This document shows, piece by piece, positions 1 through 13,839 of a stretch of 64,000 nt of DNA. The DNA comes from Onchocerca lupi. Its lineage: Eukaryota > Nematoda > Chromadorea > Rhabditida > Onchocercidae. The stretch lies in the NCBI GenBank assembly GCA_028564675.1, contig JAOVVO010000106.1, positions 62,001 to 126,000 of the forward strand. The letters run 5' to 3'. Position 1 is the stretch's first letter. The number at the start of each line of letters is the position of its first letter. The translations under genes and the position numbers were made by a program. The notes beneath the pieces are model-generated. The model was not told the DNA's origin. It searched no databases and was given only the letters and a program-made list of their open reading frames with translations.

Positions 1-130
1 TCTTCTTCCGAAGCTATTATCGTTGAAAAATTTCGCAATTATTGCAAATTTCGCAATCATTTCTTGAAATTTACTAATCAAATGTTTTTTTTTTTTTTTT
101 TTTTTTCTCTTTGTCGTATTAATTTCAGTA
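1..130. other. Upstream flank of the BTB gene
   Basis: AT-rich sequence ending in a long T run (about 84-106) and a splice acceptor ending TTTCAG at 128, two bases before the first usable ATG at 131. This is either an intron whose upstream exon lies outside the window or, more simply, an outron with a spliced-leader acceptor. No coding is visible. Confidence 0.5.
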
Positions 131-3100
131 ATGATCTCAGTAGTAGGAATGACAATGGATACACGTTCAACAACGGAAGCGCAAACGTCTTCATTTCATA
201 TCGAACGACCATTTCGATTACTTGTCAAAGATCGTTTATTTATTATTGAATCAACAATTATTGCAAATCTTTCGCCAATTTTTGCCGGAATTATAGTCTG
301 TCCGGAAAATCATTCATCATCTAGCACAACAGCTACTGATAATGATCAACCATTACGGGAAATTGTAGACGAGAGTAGCAATGATATTGCGATATTTTTA
401 AATTGTTGCAATGATGCTAATCTTATAGATGGTTAGATTTTTGATTTTCAACTTTTCTTTTTCTATCAAATTTTGGCTTATTTTTTTCAAATTTTGCAAA
501 ATTGGAAAATGGAAAATGTAAAAACTACATAGAAGTACATCTTCTTCTAATAGACAGAATTTGCGAATGAAAAAAAAAGTCAAATACAAATTCCTTGCTA
601 TGAAATTGTTGATTAAAGAAATTATTGATTACTTAAAATAAAAGAGAAAAATTGATGAAAAAATCTCATTTAGGAATTTTTTTTTTCTTGTAAAGTTAAA
701 TTGGATTTTTTCTTTTTCCATTTTTCAATTTATACTTTTAATTTGCAATTCAAAAGACTATTTTACTTAATTTAACTTTCTGAAAGTATTTGACTCTTTT
801 TTTTCTAATTAAAGAACATTTTCTTATTGACTAAAATTTCTTTCTCAACTTATCATATCAAAATTAAAATGCGCAAATTTGAAAAGCAACTGATTTTCAG
901 AGATAAAATAATTAATTTCATATACTTTTTCTGTTTCTACCAAAATTATTTTTAAAAGTGATAAAATCATTTCTCTTAAAATAAAATCACTTTTCTCCCT
1001 GTGATTTTCAAATTCAATGGAAGATTCTAATTTTCGTTTTTTTCCAATCAACGGAAGGATTCGTTCTAATTAACTTAATTACAATATGCTAATGAATCTA
1101 ATGCATCATTCTTCTGCAAACAGCAAAATTAAGCAGCAGAATCTTTCGTTGTCAAAAGGACAAAAAATTTGTGTGATTGAAAAGAATCTTTTTTTTTTCT
1201 TTTTCCGGAAAGATCGAAAATTATATAATTAAAATTAAAGACACATTGTCAAATAGAAGTTTGCACCAGAAAAAGAACAGCAAATGTTCATTTAAAAAAT
1301 ACTTTAATTTTTTTTTCTTTTTTTTTTCACGTGATATTTTAGAAAACAATTTCGCAACAGTTCTTCGCTTATCGAGGAAATATCAAGTAAACACATTAAT
1401 CGAAGCTTGCGAAAAATTCATTGCGAACAAATGCAATTTGGAGTAAGTTTTCAATGATTAATTTCAACTTTTTTTAATTTATTTTACATTTCTTATACGA
1501 AAGAATTCATTTATTGAAAAATTCATCGATCAGTTAGATCAGTTATGAATTGTGATCAATTTTTTATGATTAGTTATAGCCCGGTTTCTTACGATCATTA
1601 TGATTTATGACTATGTTTTTATGATCAGCAATATTTTTCTTCGATTGAGGAAATAAAAATAAATTAAAATATATATATGGAGTAATTAACAATTATCAAT
1701 TATTCGAATATTTATTAATCATTTAAACAATTGTTTGATAATTATTAATTACTGTCAATTATTTAACATTTATCAGTTACTAAAATTAATGTTTCATATA
1801 AATAATCGATAATTAAAAATTGTTATCAATTAATCACGTGAAGCATTAACTAATTACCGGAAATTCAAAAAAAAAAAAAAAAAAACAGAGCAATAATTGA
1901 ATTTCAACTTCAATTCGTTGGTTTACTGAGCAATAATAAATTATTTAAGCAGCGAATTAACGACAAAAAAAAAAAAAAAAAAAAAAAAAAACTATATGAA
2001 CAATAATTTTATTCTGATATTCACAGGAAGATATCGGTATTGATTTAAACTTAAATTTAAATTGAAATTAAATTTGGAAAAAACTAATTGTGAGTTTAAA
2101 ATGTTGAAAACAAATATAATTACGGTAATCCTAGAAGTTTACTTTATCGCATAAAATATTTCATCTTACAACAAATTTTACTATTTTCTAATACATCTAT
2201 TTAAGTTACAAATTAAAAAGACAAAAAAGTTGAAACTAAAATCGTCATTATCTGCTATTTTTGCAATGATTTCAATCAATTTAAACCAAATTAGCTGCTA
2301 TCTTTTTGTGAAGAAAGATCACCTGATTTTTTTTTTTTTTTTAAATAAAATTTCGTTCAAAATAATCATTTATCAAATTGAAGATTTTCTTACGGCTCAT
2401 CTTTTTTTTTTTTTTTATCTTTATCGTTCAATCATTTTAGCTTATTTATTTTTTTAGATGAGAAATGATTGTATTTCTTAAAATGAAAGCGTTTTTGAGG
2501 GAAAAATAAATTGAGTTCAGACAAAGTAAAAATATTAACTTAAATATCAGAATAATTAAATAATTCATATAGAATGCAAGTCTTGGTTGCTATTCGATGA
2601 AAAGTGATGCATATAATGTTAAAATTAATGTTTTTAAAACTTTATTATCACCTTTTTTTTTCTTTAACTCTTATTCTATGTCGTATTCTATATTAAATTT
2701 ACATTGAGTAATTAAGCAAAATTTGTTTTTCATATTGATGATAGACAGTGATTATAAGGACTGATAAGAAATGCTATTGATAAGCGAAGATTGTGATAAA
2801 ACATTTAAATAAATTCATGGTTGATTGTAATGTCAAAAGATTCCTGATTCTGTATATTGAAAATATAAAATGGCTGTAAGAGGTGATGTGATAAGCAGAG
2901 ATTGTGATAAAATACTTGAGAAAATTTTGCATGAAAGCAAAGATTGATTTCATTTTAATTTTTAAAATTTTACTATCACTTTTTTCAAAAACTTTTTGTA
3001 TTTTATTGTTAATTTGATAAATTGATAAAAATATGAAATAACTGATAAAATCTGGGAAAAATTTTTTAGCGCATTAAAAGCGGATCAAGTGGTAACATTA

Positions 3101-5387
3101 TTGATTGAATGCAATGAACATCATTTGTGTAAAGAAGCAATGATTAAATTGATCAAACGGATCGCTTCTGAAGATAGAAATAGTTTAGCACGATTAAAAT
3201 TGAGCAGATCATTATCACCACAGGTGGTTGATTATTTTTTTTTTTTTTGTTATCATTATTATCAAATTATTATTCCTCTTTTATGAATCTATTATTGTAA
3301 TTTTAAAAAATTCATTAATTAAAATTTTACTAATATTGAAATCTAAATCGGAAAGGTCATTCAATTGAAATTTAATCAAAAATTTAAAAAAAAACAAAAA
3401 AATGAACATTTTATAGCGGACATTTACTTAGTGATCATGTTGATTATTATTTGAGTTCACAATAATTTGCTAAGGGTTGATCAAAATTGTGAAATTAAAA
3501 TCACTAAATATTGATTATTTGGCTCATAATTCAAATACTGAAATAAATGATTACTATATTTTCAAATTATAAAAATTAACAAAACAGAAAAAAATCAACC
3601 TTTTCAAGTTTGATACAATCATTTCTAATAATGTTTTTATCATTTTAAACTATTATCATGTTGTTTTTTTTACTTGATACAATTTTTCAAATTTGCAAAG
3701 AAGAAAAAATATGGTTAAAAACATAGTATTTTTTTTTTTAAATTTTTTTCAAGAAATAAAAAAAAAAGGCAAAAATTCAAAAAACTCGCAAGTTTTTTAC
3801 TTTTTTTCTTCCCTACAATTTCAAATTATAAAATAAACGATATAGAAAATTTCCAACCTTTTTCAAAGATATAAATAATCATTTTCCTAATAACATTTTT
3901 AACATTTCAAATTAATTTGTCAATGTTTGTATTACATTTTATCAGAAAATACGTAAAAATAGTTGACAATATTTAAATTTTTTTTTTTAGACTTTTTTTT
4001 TTAAGAAATGAAAGAAAAAAAGCAAAAATCTAAAAAATTTATTTTTTATTTTTTTATTTTTTTTTTTGCAGTTACATGGATCAATAGTAACGGCAAATTT
4101 AAATATGATTCAACTTAAAGAAATCGAATCGATGAACGGCCACCTGTTCAAGATGAATCGATGCGTAACGTTGTATCGACGGATGGCATGTGAAATGTGT
4201 AAACGAATCACTGATTCCGCTTATTGTGAAGGTTAAAAAAAAAAAAAAAAAAAAAGAAAATTTTCCGATAATTAAATTTATTTTAATTTTCGAATTCATT
4301 AATCTACTCAATCATTCAAGATTGATTGACAAATTAAGTTTTTTTTTTTTTTAAAATTACTTATCAAGGTTGAAGTAATTCAGCCTTGAAGTAATCCAAC
4401 TTGATATTTTGGCTACTTATTCAATGATTTAGGGAGAAGTTTTCGAAAAATTGGCTACTTTTCTTTCTAACTAAATAAATATTAGAACGAAATCCTACAA
4501 ATAATTCTATTTTTTCCACCAAATAGTTGCTGAAAATTGATTTGCAATTAATAAATTACTGATTAAATTGATAACATAGTCTTGATCATTATTTAATAAT
4601 TTTATACAGGGTGTTTTAAAAATTGACTATCAATACCAGAAAAATTCAGAAATCAAATTTCAATTTCAATTTTGGTGCTTTCTATTAAATATGAAATGAA
4701 ATTCGTCAAATAATTCATTTTTTTTACTAAATAATCGAAACAAAAGGTTTAGGTGTGATTTAAAAATTGATTTTTAATACCAAAAAATTTGAAAATTTTA
4801 TCTTGAATTTTGATACTTTTTGAATTTCGGTATTTTTTTATTAAATATCAGACATTATTCGTTGAATAATTCATTATTTCATCTAGATAATAGTCAAAAT
4901 GAAAGATTTTAGTTGTGTGATATGCGTAGATTTGTTGATAATTTTGAATTGAGTTCATATATTTTGTTAAATTTTTAAACTTTCCAAGTCGAACTTTTGT
5001 TTTCGTCTTTTTTTCGAGAACAAAAGTTCTTTTGAACTTTTTTATTGTAAACAACCGCCGGAAGTAAATATGGCGAAAAGCAATAAAATAAGAATCAAAT
5101 TTCAATTTGAATCAAATTTGAGTGAAAAAAAGTTGTTAGAAATTTTAATAAATTTAAATGGCGAATTAAATGAAAAAATTGCGAATTTTTTTTTCTTTTA
5201 CTCCACTGATATTTTCTATTAAATATGAAAAAATAAATTTGAATAAAAATTGCGAATTTCTTTATTTTTAGGTTGCAAGAAAGCGTTCTGCAAAGAGCAT
5301 TGGACTCGTAATAAATGCAAAAGCAATTATGGACAAAATATGATAGATGAATTGCGACAAAATTTGGTAGAATTTGATTATGAATAG
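131..5387 (+). CDS. BTB/POZ-domain protein with C-terminal Cys/His zinc-binding tail
   Basis: Five exons, in phase: 131-431, 1343-1442, 3070-3223, 4072-4231, 5272-5387 (stop TAG); 276 aa if it starts at 131. Residues about 20-130 read as a degenerate BTB fold: FRLLVKDRLFIIESTIIANL matches the strand that follows the BTB start, and ENNFATVLRLSRKYQV then LIEACEKFI matches the closing helices. Residues about 135-185 are helical, as in a BACK-like linker. The last two exons carry CEMC, then YCEGC, AFC and EHW, a C-x2-C...C-x2-C...C-x2-H arrangement that probably binds zinc. BTB proteins usually dimerise or adapt CUL3 ligases, so that role is inference. The start could instead be Met at 149 or 155, or an exon outside the window. 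Introns are 0.8-1.6 kb and full of poly(T). I cannot name an ortholog. Confidence 0.8.
1850..1990. repeat. Paired poly(A) runs in BTB intron 2
   Basis: Two long A runs (about 1868-1885 and 1965-1990) lie in the intron between exons 2 and 3 of the BTB gene. They are simple-sequence tracts typical of this genome. There is no sign of a retroposed gene next to them. Confidence 0.7.
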
Positions 5388-8261
5388 GAAAATTTTCGCA
5401 GCGTCCTACTCACTTCAATTCCTTTTTTTTTTTCTAGAAATAACGCAATTCTTTTGTGATGCTTGTTTCTGTTGTATTTGACTTAAATTTTGGATGAACT
5501 ATGAACTTTGAAAGTTGGTGAAATTACTCAAAGGCATTGTTTTTAATGTTCATAATGTTTTAATATTCCTAACTTTTCAGTGGAATTATTTAATGTTCCT
5601 AATTTTTAAACTAACTTTTTTTTATTATTTACAAATGTGGTCTATGAAAAGTTAAAAATTTTCAAAGCTAGAAAGTCAAAAAAATTTTCGAAAATATCAG
5701 AAAAAATCAAAAATGTTAATTCAATTTTACTTTTTATCTTTTTTTTAGCAAAATTTAAATTCATTGTAACTTATGCGCATGTTATTATTTAACACTTCTC
5801 ATTTATTTTTTAATTTTAGATAAAAATCTTGAAGGGAAGAATTTGTCTAATTTTTAGCTTTTTTGATAATTTTCAGCTTTGTTGGGTTAAAGTTTTATTA
5901 TCGATTTTTCAATTTGCCAATAAATCTACTAATTATATCTGCATTATTATTTTTGTCATTTATTTCAACTTCTGCAAATAATTTTGTGTTTAAATCATAT
6001 TTGTTTTGTGGAAAATTATTGTTTCTCTTTATATTTTAATTAATTCAAAAAGTTGAATTCTTATTCCAACAAATAACTTCATTTGTCATTGCTACTAAAT
6101 TTTTTTGTAAGTAAAATAAAATTTTTCATATTTTTTAATTTGTTATTTTTGTTATTTCAATCTAAAAAAAGTAATATTGGACAGAAATTAAGTTAAAGAA
6201 AAAATATTTTAAAATTAGTGTTGTTTTTTTTTTTCGATTAACACAAAATATTTAATTAATTAATTTAATTTTCTATCAACAAAAAATAATTAATAAATTT
6301 CATTAATTCATTAAATTATCTTACACCATCAATTACATATATTTGTATTTACATGATTTTTACGCATCTTCATTTTGTATTAGGGAAAAAAAAAAAAATT
6401 TGTCAAATTTAACTTCATTTTTTTTTTTTTTTTTGCGTAGTTGCCATTAAAAAACAAAAAAATACGAAAAGGGTCGCAAATATTGTTTTTAAATCTGATT
6501 GAAAAGATCAATAAATTTAGAGTAATTTCATCAAAAAAAAATTTGTAAATGTACAAAAAAATTGTTAATGAAAAGAAGAATTTCTCGTGTCCTCGTTCCC
6601 AATCGTGACAGTCTAAATTTCAGAAAAAAAAAAAAAGAAAGAAAAAAAGGAAAAAAAATTAACAATATGCTCTGATCATCCCTTCTAGCTCCTTGATTAC
6701 GATTCAAATCATCAATTATCACAATATCTCTTCGTTATCATTTTATTTCACAATTTTCATTTGCTACTATTTCCGTCTGATATGCTCGCTTTCTCTCGGC
6801 GTTTCTATCAAATTTTCATTGATCACATCTTTCCCTCTCTCTCTCTCTCTCAAGGATTTTTATCAAAATTTTCATTTATCATAAAAATGGGATAGGATGA
6901 AAATTTTACTACGAATTATTTAAATGTTAAAATTTAACGAAATATCGGCAAGTTGCAGAAATTATCATTTTTATTTATTTTTTTCATCTCTAATCATATT
7001 TCAAATGTTTTCCGAATATTGCCAAGAAATTATCATGCCTTATCGATCTGATTTCTTTTTTTTTTTTCTTTGCAATTAATTGAATTTTCATAATAATCAT
7101 TTTAGCAGAAAATTATTTTTCATAAAAAAATAAATAAGATTATTTTAGTTTATGTATCATAATTTATAGTGTTTATTATGCTTAAATAAAATGCAATTAG
7201 ATTAATTACTAAACGAATGTAATATATCAAATTATCAAGATTAGGTCTCATTTTTAATCCAGAAATTATCTGCTGATAAAAATTGGAAAATTGAATTTAA
7301 AAAAATGAAGTTTCAAGAAATTTTGAGATTTAGAAATTCCTTATTTAGAAATTTTTTCAAAATTATTTCTTATCATTCCTTTCTTAATTAATCATCGGTA
7401 TATTTCAAGTTGTCTTGACATGTTTATAAAGGATTCAGATAATAGTTATAATTTTTTTTTGTACAAATTTTAGCTGAACCATCTTTTCGGAAGTTACAAA
7501 ATGTTGAAAAAAAGTAAAAAAGTTTTAGAAATTTCAAAGATTGCTTGTTCTGTTTATTCTCCTAATTAATTATGTTTGCAATTTAATTCAATTTGACTTT
7601 GAGAAATAAGTAAAAAATTCAAATATTATGCTCATATTTCTTGCATAAATTTTAGCTAAGCCATATTTTATAAAGTTTTTAAAAATTTTTTAAAAAGAGA
7701 TTTAGAAGTTTTAAAATTATTTATTTTATTTTCTCGCTTAATTAATCACATGTATATTTCAACTTTTGAATTTTACTTTTTTTATATCTTCGGATGTAAG
7801 AAATGATTTTGCTTTGCAAAATGCGAATTAATCGCTTTTCTATTAATTCTACGTCTCCTTTCTTTCGCAACTTTTTTTTTTTTTGATCTATGAATTGATT
7901 AAATTAAAATTTGAAATCGAAATTGATCACTTCATTTTCTCCCATTTCTTGAATTTCTATTCTGCAATTATTTTCGCATTATTTTGCAAGATGAAATTAA
8001 TTGGAACAAATTTCAGAAATTTTCAATATTTTTACACATTTTATAAATTTGTTTTAAATCAATTATTGGTTATCAGAAATCAGTTAATATTGCTTGTAAG
8101 TTTTCCAAAAAAAAAAAAAAAAAAGATCTTAATTGCTTGTTTTAATCAGATTCTTAATATTATAGATAAAATTTACATATATTCTTGATTCTCTCTTGAA
8201 CGAGTGATTTTAAATTATCAAAATAATCAATATCGAAATAATCAATATCAAAATAATCAAA
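5388..8261. other. Intergenic region between the BTB and EXPERA genes
   Basis: About 2.9 kb, very AT-rich, with homopolymer runs (6230-6237, 6384-6396, 6418-6435, 7051-7063, 8106-8124) and a CT microsatellite at about 6830-6852. A CAATAAAT at about 5917 could serve as the poly(A) signal of the BTB gene. The open frames here are low-complexity Phe/Lys/Ile readings of homopolymers. The 40 bp before the next ATG contain three copies of AATAATCAATATC-like words. I see no gene. Confidence 0.6.
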
Positions 8262-11200
8262 ATGCACAATCAAAGCAATCTATCACTGCCTCGATGGATT
8301 CAAAATTGGCTTAAAATTACGACAGTAATCTGTATCCTGGATGTTGGATATACTATGCTTCGTCCATATACTCTTCGGGGTTACACATTGGGAACAATCT
8401 ATGAATTATGTTCGTTTTATTCATTCATGTACTTATTAACTTAATTAGTGATATAATTAATAGAAACTATCAATTATAAATTGGTCAATTAATAGAACTG
8501 AATTTAATCAAAAATTTTAAATCAATTAATCTATTAATTCAATTAATGCAAACTATTAATTTAAAACTGAAGGAATCTATTATCAATTTTTTCCAGAAAA
8601 TTTTATGGTCAATCAAAACGAAAATTAAAATTTTTTTTTAAATGGATAACTTTATTTTAAAAAAAATTATCGAGTAATGTGATTTCCAAGAAAAAAATTT
8701 TTTCATATTTTACAATATGTATAGTTTTTCCATATATATTGCAAAATACACAAGAAGTTCCAAAGAGTAACATTTAAAAATGATATTCAAATTCCGGAAA
8801 CATCACTTTTCGAAATTCCGGAAGCATTAGCTGGATAGAATATTCTGAAAATATGATTCTTCGTTGCATTATATACATACCGTAAAGTGATTAATATAAA
8901 GTAACAATGAAATAATCAATATGAAATTATCATAAAATAATCAGTAAACAAAAATAATCAATATATCATAGATGAAAATAATCAATAGTAATATATGTAT
9001 GTATATGTTCGATAAAATGATCACTCAAATATTGATAGAACATGGAATTCAAATTTTTCCCAAAAATTATATTTTTTTTTTTATAAAACAATGTCGTCAA
9101 AAATATTCAAAAAAGTGATCGATTATTGATCGAAAAATTTATTGTAAGAAATCGATTTCTTACGATAAATTTTTTGTTTGTTTCATTTTATGCAAAAAAA
9201 TAGATATATGATAATTACAATTCACTGATAAGTCATTGAAAAAATTGATATATGATATTTGCACTTTACTGATAAGCTTATCTGCAAATGATATCTCAAC
9301 TATGAGTTTTACGGAAAATTAGAAAATTGGAAATTTCGTGAATTTTTTTACTTCTTGCATTGTCATATTGATGAAGAAGAGAGAAACTGGAAATCATTGA
9401 TTTGAAAAACTTAAAAAATTATAAAGAAGGGAAGAATATTTATTGATACACTAATACAGTCATCAATTTTCTGACCAAAATTGATTATACAGGATTCGGA
9501 AAAAAACCGGAAATGATACTGGAAGAAAGAGATTAGAGAAACTTTACCTGATATCATAAAATTGATAAAAATGATCGTTTATATAAACAAAATCAAAAAT
9601 CATCTTATCATCAATCATCGAATTATCTTATCGGAAAACGATTAAGAAGGAATTGATGTTAAAATTGATTCTTTTCTTCAATAATACAAAATTATTTAAT
9701 TTTAAATTACTTAATTAATTACTACAGGGAATATTTATGGTGATGTTGATTTGAGATATGCTACAACTAATGATATTGTTACAATGGCTACCGGACGTTT
9801 GATGATTATCGAGATAATCTTGAATATTATTGCGATTTATTTGGTGAATTTTATTTTTTACTCAAAAATTGGAAATAATTTTTTTTTTCAATATAATTTC
9901 CCAGATTCTTTAAAAAATACACTAAAAATCCTTAATTAGGCCGGTCATTTGGAAATGTATTGATAATATTCTAATTAATTTTCTTATCAATTATTAATGA
10001 TCTCGTGAAGTATAATAGTAAATAATCAAATATGAGCTCTGATAAGTTTAATTTCATAATTTCACTCATTTTCCCAGAATTTACACTTGTATAATGTCTC
10101 ATGGAAAAATTTATTACTAGCTAAGACTAGAAAAAGAATTTTTTGATTTCTTGTCTTTTTTTTTGAATAAATATTATTCATTGAAAAAGCTGGAAATGAA
10201 TTTAAAAAACCGTTTGATTAAAAAAAATTTCTTTTACAAATATCAAAATTGATATTTGAACAAAAACGGAAGTTCAGAATGAACGAAATTCGAAAGATGA
10301 AATGTTAAATTTGTTTTCAGAAACAAGTTATAGAACTTGATTTATCATCGACTTTTCCAGCACTTATCAGAAGGCATATTTTCATAAAATTTATGCTGTA
10401 ATTTAATTTCAGTAAAAATTTGCAAAGGATGAATTTTAATCTCGTTGACAACTTAAAATTTTACAATACTAACTATACATAACCTTAAAAAATTTTCCTA
10501 TTTTTTTTTTTGGATTCTTTTAATTTTTATTGTTGTTCCAACTGTAAATTTTTTGAACAATTTATGTCCATGATGAATCTCGCTAAAATTTTTGAGAAGA
10601 TTTTTTTGTGGATGAATTTGATTGCAAAACTATTTGTCGAAATATTTAGAATTATTCTTTTCGGAAGAATTTGTCGCTATTTCTTTCTCGAATTCTCAGA
10701 ATTGAAATTATAGAAATGTTATTAATATCGAAATTGAAAATTTCAAAAATTAATTTTCAGTATTCAATTTAGTAAAGAAAAAAAAATAAAAATTGCAAGT
10801 TTTCAATTTTTTTAGTGTCGAGATTACCCACGTCATGCTAAATTAACTGCTTTTTTGACAAGTGCATTTGTCTTCTGGAAAACTCTTCTCTACATAACAA
10901 TGTTTATCGTTCCACCACAAGGTTTGTTATTTTTATTTTTGTCTTTTTTTTTTAATTTTTCAAAAAAAAAAAAAAACAGCATGATTTTTATGATGTTTCA
11001 CGTGTTTTTTTTTTTTTTTTTCATGTTTCACATGTTTCGCTTATTTTCACTCAATTCTATTTTCATTTCGATTATCGATTATCGATTATTTCAATGCCAA
11101 TTAATTTAATATTTATAGAAAAGTTTCCAAATAAAATGCACAAAATAAATTCTAAATCAGAAAAATAACTCAATGATTACTAAGCAACTTGAACAAGGAT

Positions 11201-12285
11201 TTGGATCAGTGCGTTTTCAAAACTTCAACAAATTTAGAGCTATTAAATTATGCAAGCGATTTGCCTAATCTTATGATAGTAATATAAAAAAATAAAAAAG
11301 AAAAAAAAAGAGTATAACTATTTCAAATGCATATTTACATTTTTTTAAATACTAATTTTAATCATTTATTCAATGATTTTTTTTAATTTTTCTATTTTAA
11401 TAATTTACTTAATTTTTTACTTAATTATTTTTGATACTTAATATTTTACTATTTCAATAGTTCACTTAATTGTTTTTGTTTTAATTTTCAATAAAACAAA
11501 ACAAAAACAGCACAATTACCATGCGAAAATTAATTTCAATTCCACTAATCAATGATCGGATGGATTGCAAAAGTTTTGTTTTCGCATTTCTATTATCGAT
11601 TAATAAACAAATAAACATTTGCATCATTTCCTGATGTAAAATTTTCATATTCATTTCGTGCTTTTTTTTTTTGCAGCAATACTTTGTTTAATTTGTTTTT
11701 TCTTGAGCAAATTATGATTTATCTTTTTTTTTTTTTTTTTTTTTTTTTTTTCTTGAGCAAATTATGATTTATCTTTTTTTTTTTTTTTTTTTTTTTTGAG
11801 GTAATTTGAATAATTTTTAAATAAATTATGAATATTCAAATAAATCATCAGCAAATAGGCAAAATTTTTCCCCTTCAATATCATCTCGAACATAATGGTG
11901 ACAAGTTTGAAATGCCATGCAATATAATGGAGTAATTTTCGAATCAAATGAGAACATTGAAATAAATGATCTATTCGGCAAAGATCTTTCCTATCAATGT
12001 CATTTTAAACAAAAACAATAGCAAGTTCTAAATGTCATGGAGTATAATAGATTGCAATTATTTCCATTTAGTAATTCGAATTTTTCTACTTTTTCAAAAA
12101 TTTCCTACAACAAAAGTAATCTTAGAAAAAAAAAAAAATGGCTAAGTATATATTGATAATCAACGAAAAATGCAAAAAATGATATTATTTCATGCAATTT
12201 TCTTGCATCGCTTAATATTTTTAGTATCAATTTTCAATTCAAAATTTTTCCTAATACATTTTATGAATATAAAGTTCAGTAATAG

Positions 12286-12316
<31 letters not shown>

Positions 12317-13192
12317 AAGGAATTAAGTAAAGATTTAAATGAAAAATTTTTAATCACTCTTATCAACAACGATTTGATTTATTATTCTATCCAATAAGAT
12401 AAATATAAGAAAAAAAAAAAAAAAAAACGAATTGTGTCAAATCATGATTTCGCTTAATTATCGATTAATTTTGTCACTGAAATTATCACTAAAACTTCTG
12501 TTAATTTTATTGAATGAACACTTCAGTAGCGATAAAATGCTGATAATTTTCCATAATGAAAGTTTCCGATAGTTATGAAAATTTTAACAGCGATAAATGC
12601 TGTTAACTTTTTTATAACAAAAATTTCTGATAGTTTCGGAAAAATAAGTTCATAATGAAACATCTCTCTTTCATCAATGACTCAATTACAAGATATACTG
12701 AGATCATGAAAAGCTGCCAAAAATTTTATTATATCAATTTTTTTATTATTATGTCAATTTACTTCTAAATTAATTTACCAGAATTTTTTTTAATATCAAA
12801 AAGAGACAGAGAAAAAATGAGCTTATTACTTTTTCGTCTTTTATTAATTTATTTTCTTTTTTTTTAAGGATAGATGAAACAGAGAAATTTTCATCATTAC
12901 TGATTGATTAATTAATTAGGGCAATCAATTTGAAGATTTAAAATAACAAATAACCCATGGGATTATTGGAAATATGTGGTAACTATTTCAAATTTTCGAC
13001 AATTAATTGAAGATTAATTAGTTCATCTTTCTCATTCATATTTTAGGATCAGTTAATTATATGGCTGAATCAGCTAACATATGGAAACGAATTTTCATTT
13101 TCTGGATTCCGAATTCTATATGGTGCTTTGTTCCATTGGCTGTTATGGCAAATTTATGGAATAATTTGGTCGATCCAAAGACAAATTTCTAA
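8262..13192 (+). CDS. EXPERA/EBP-like multi-pass membrane protein, probably non-catalytic
   Basis: Four exons in phase: 8262-8409, 9728-9843, 10816-10921, 13047-13192 (TAA); 171 aa. Joining exon 1 to exon 2 creates WNIYGDVDLRY, the counterpart of the W-x-x-Y-x-x-x-D-S-R-Y block of the sterol isomerase EBP. Two further hydrophobic helices follow, then IWKRIFIFWIPNSIWCFVPL, which matches the last EBP helix (aromatic-rich, N-x-x-W-x-x-x-P). Predicted helices lie at about residues 17-32, 65-85, 95-118 and 136-160. EBP proteins sit in the ER and isomerise delta8 sterols. Here the first helix of the family is missing, and positions corresponding to EBP His76, Glu80 and Glu122 appear not to be conserved, so enzymatic activity is doubtful. 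The family assignment rests on motif spacing and the final helix. Nematodes do not make sterols, so a sensing or transport role is possible. Confidence 0.72.
11701..11797. repeat. 50-bp tandem duplication with poly(T)
   Basis: TCTTGAGCAAATTATGATTT followed by ATC and a long T run occurs at 11701 and again exactly 50 bp later at 11751. The copies look identical apart from T-run length, so this is a recent duplication, probably by slippage. It lies in the last intron of the EXPERA gene. Confidence 0.85.
11855..12055. repeat. Diverged direct repeat of about 75 bp, spacing about 120 bp
   Basis: A segment reading GGCAAA...TTTCC...TCAAT-TCAT...GACAAGTTTGAAATG at about 11857-11933 recurs with many substitutions at about 11979-12050 (GCAAGTTCTAAATGTCATG). 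It is in the last intron of the EXPERA gene and looks like an old duplication. Confidence 0.5.
12525..12655. repeat. Two diverged copies of a 64-bp direct repeat
   Basis: The pattern AGCGATAAAATGCTGATAA, then an AT stretch, then TTTCCGATAGTTATGAAAA occurs at about 12529 and again at about 12592 as AGCGATAAATGCTGTTAAC ... TTTCTGATAGTTTCGGAAA. It is intronic and has no coding content. Confidence 0.55.
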
Positions 13193-13839
13193 AGTGCATT
13201 TCTGAATCCGCTGATTGGATTCTGAATTCCAAAATATGATCTTTCTTATTATTTCATTTTAATTGCTATTAATTTCTAACAATTCATGACAAAGTAATTT
13301 ATAATAATTAAATGAATAGCTGGAGTTTTTTCAAAATAATTATAACAAATGATTATTGGTAATAACTGCTAATTTTTTTTGCAAATTATTAATTGCGCTT
13401 AAAATTATCACTTCAATTAAGATATGATTTAAATCAAAATAATCCAATCGTTGCATGTATTTATTTGTCATTTCGTCTATTAATGGATCTTTCTTGGTTC
13501 AAAACATGTTGCTAATACTTATTACAAATTAATGTCAGTAAACATTTCTTAATTGATATATTATAATGCAAGCAAGTACAGACATTCCTTCGTGCTCTGT
13601 CAAAAAATGCATGCAACTGATTTTTTATCACAATGTAATACTTCTATTCTTTACTTTCATTTTTTTTTCATTTATTTCATTCTTAATTTCCTCTTATTTT
13701 TCACATTTCATTGTTTTTGTTTTTCATCTATGATTAGATTTCTTTCAAAAGTCAAACTATCACTGAAATCGCGAGTAGTACCAGAAAAAAAGTGATTTCT
13801 TTGTTCTTAGGTCAAATGGCTTTGTAATCTTTGTTCTTT

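Noticed and set aside
1177..1342. Open frame upstream of BTB exon 2
   Set aside because: Lys/Phe-rich intron read-through; the family match begins exactly after the acceptor at 1342.
9040..9300. Short AT-rich inverted pieces in EXPERA intron 1
   Set aside because: Pairing such as TTTCTTACGATAAA around 9140-9175 is short and expected by chance in DNA this AT-rich.
13553..13795. 80-aa plus-strand open frame
   Set aside because: Hydrophobic Phe/Leu-rich reading of T-rich DNA without a recognisable signal peptide, domain or exon partner.
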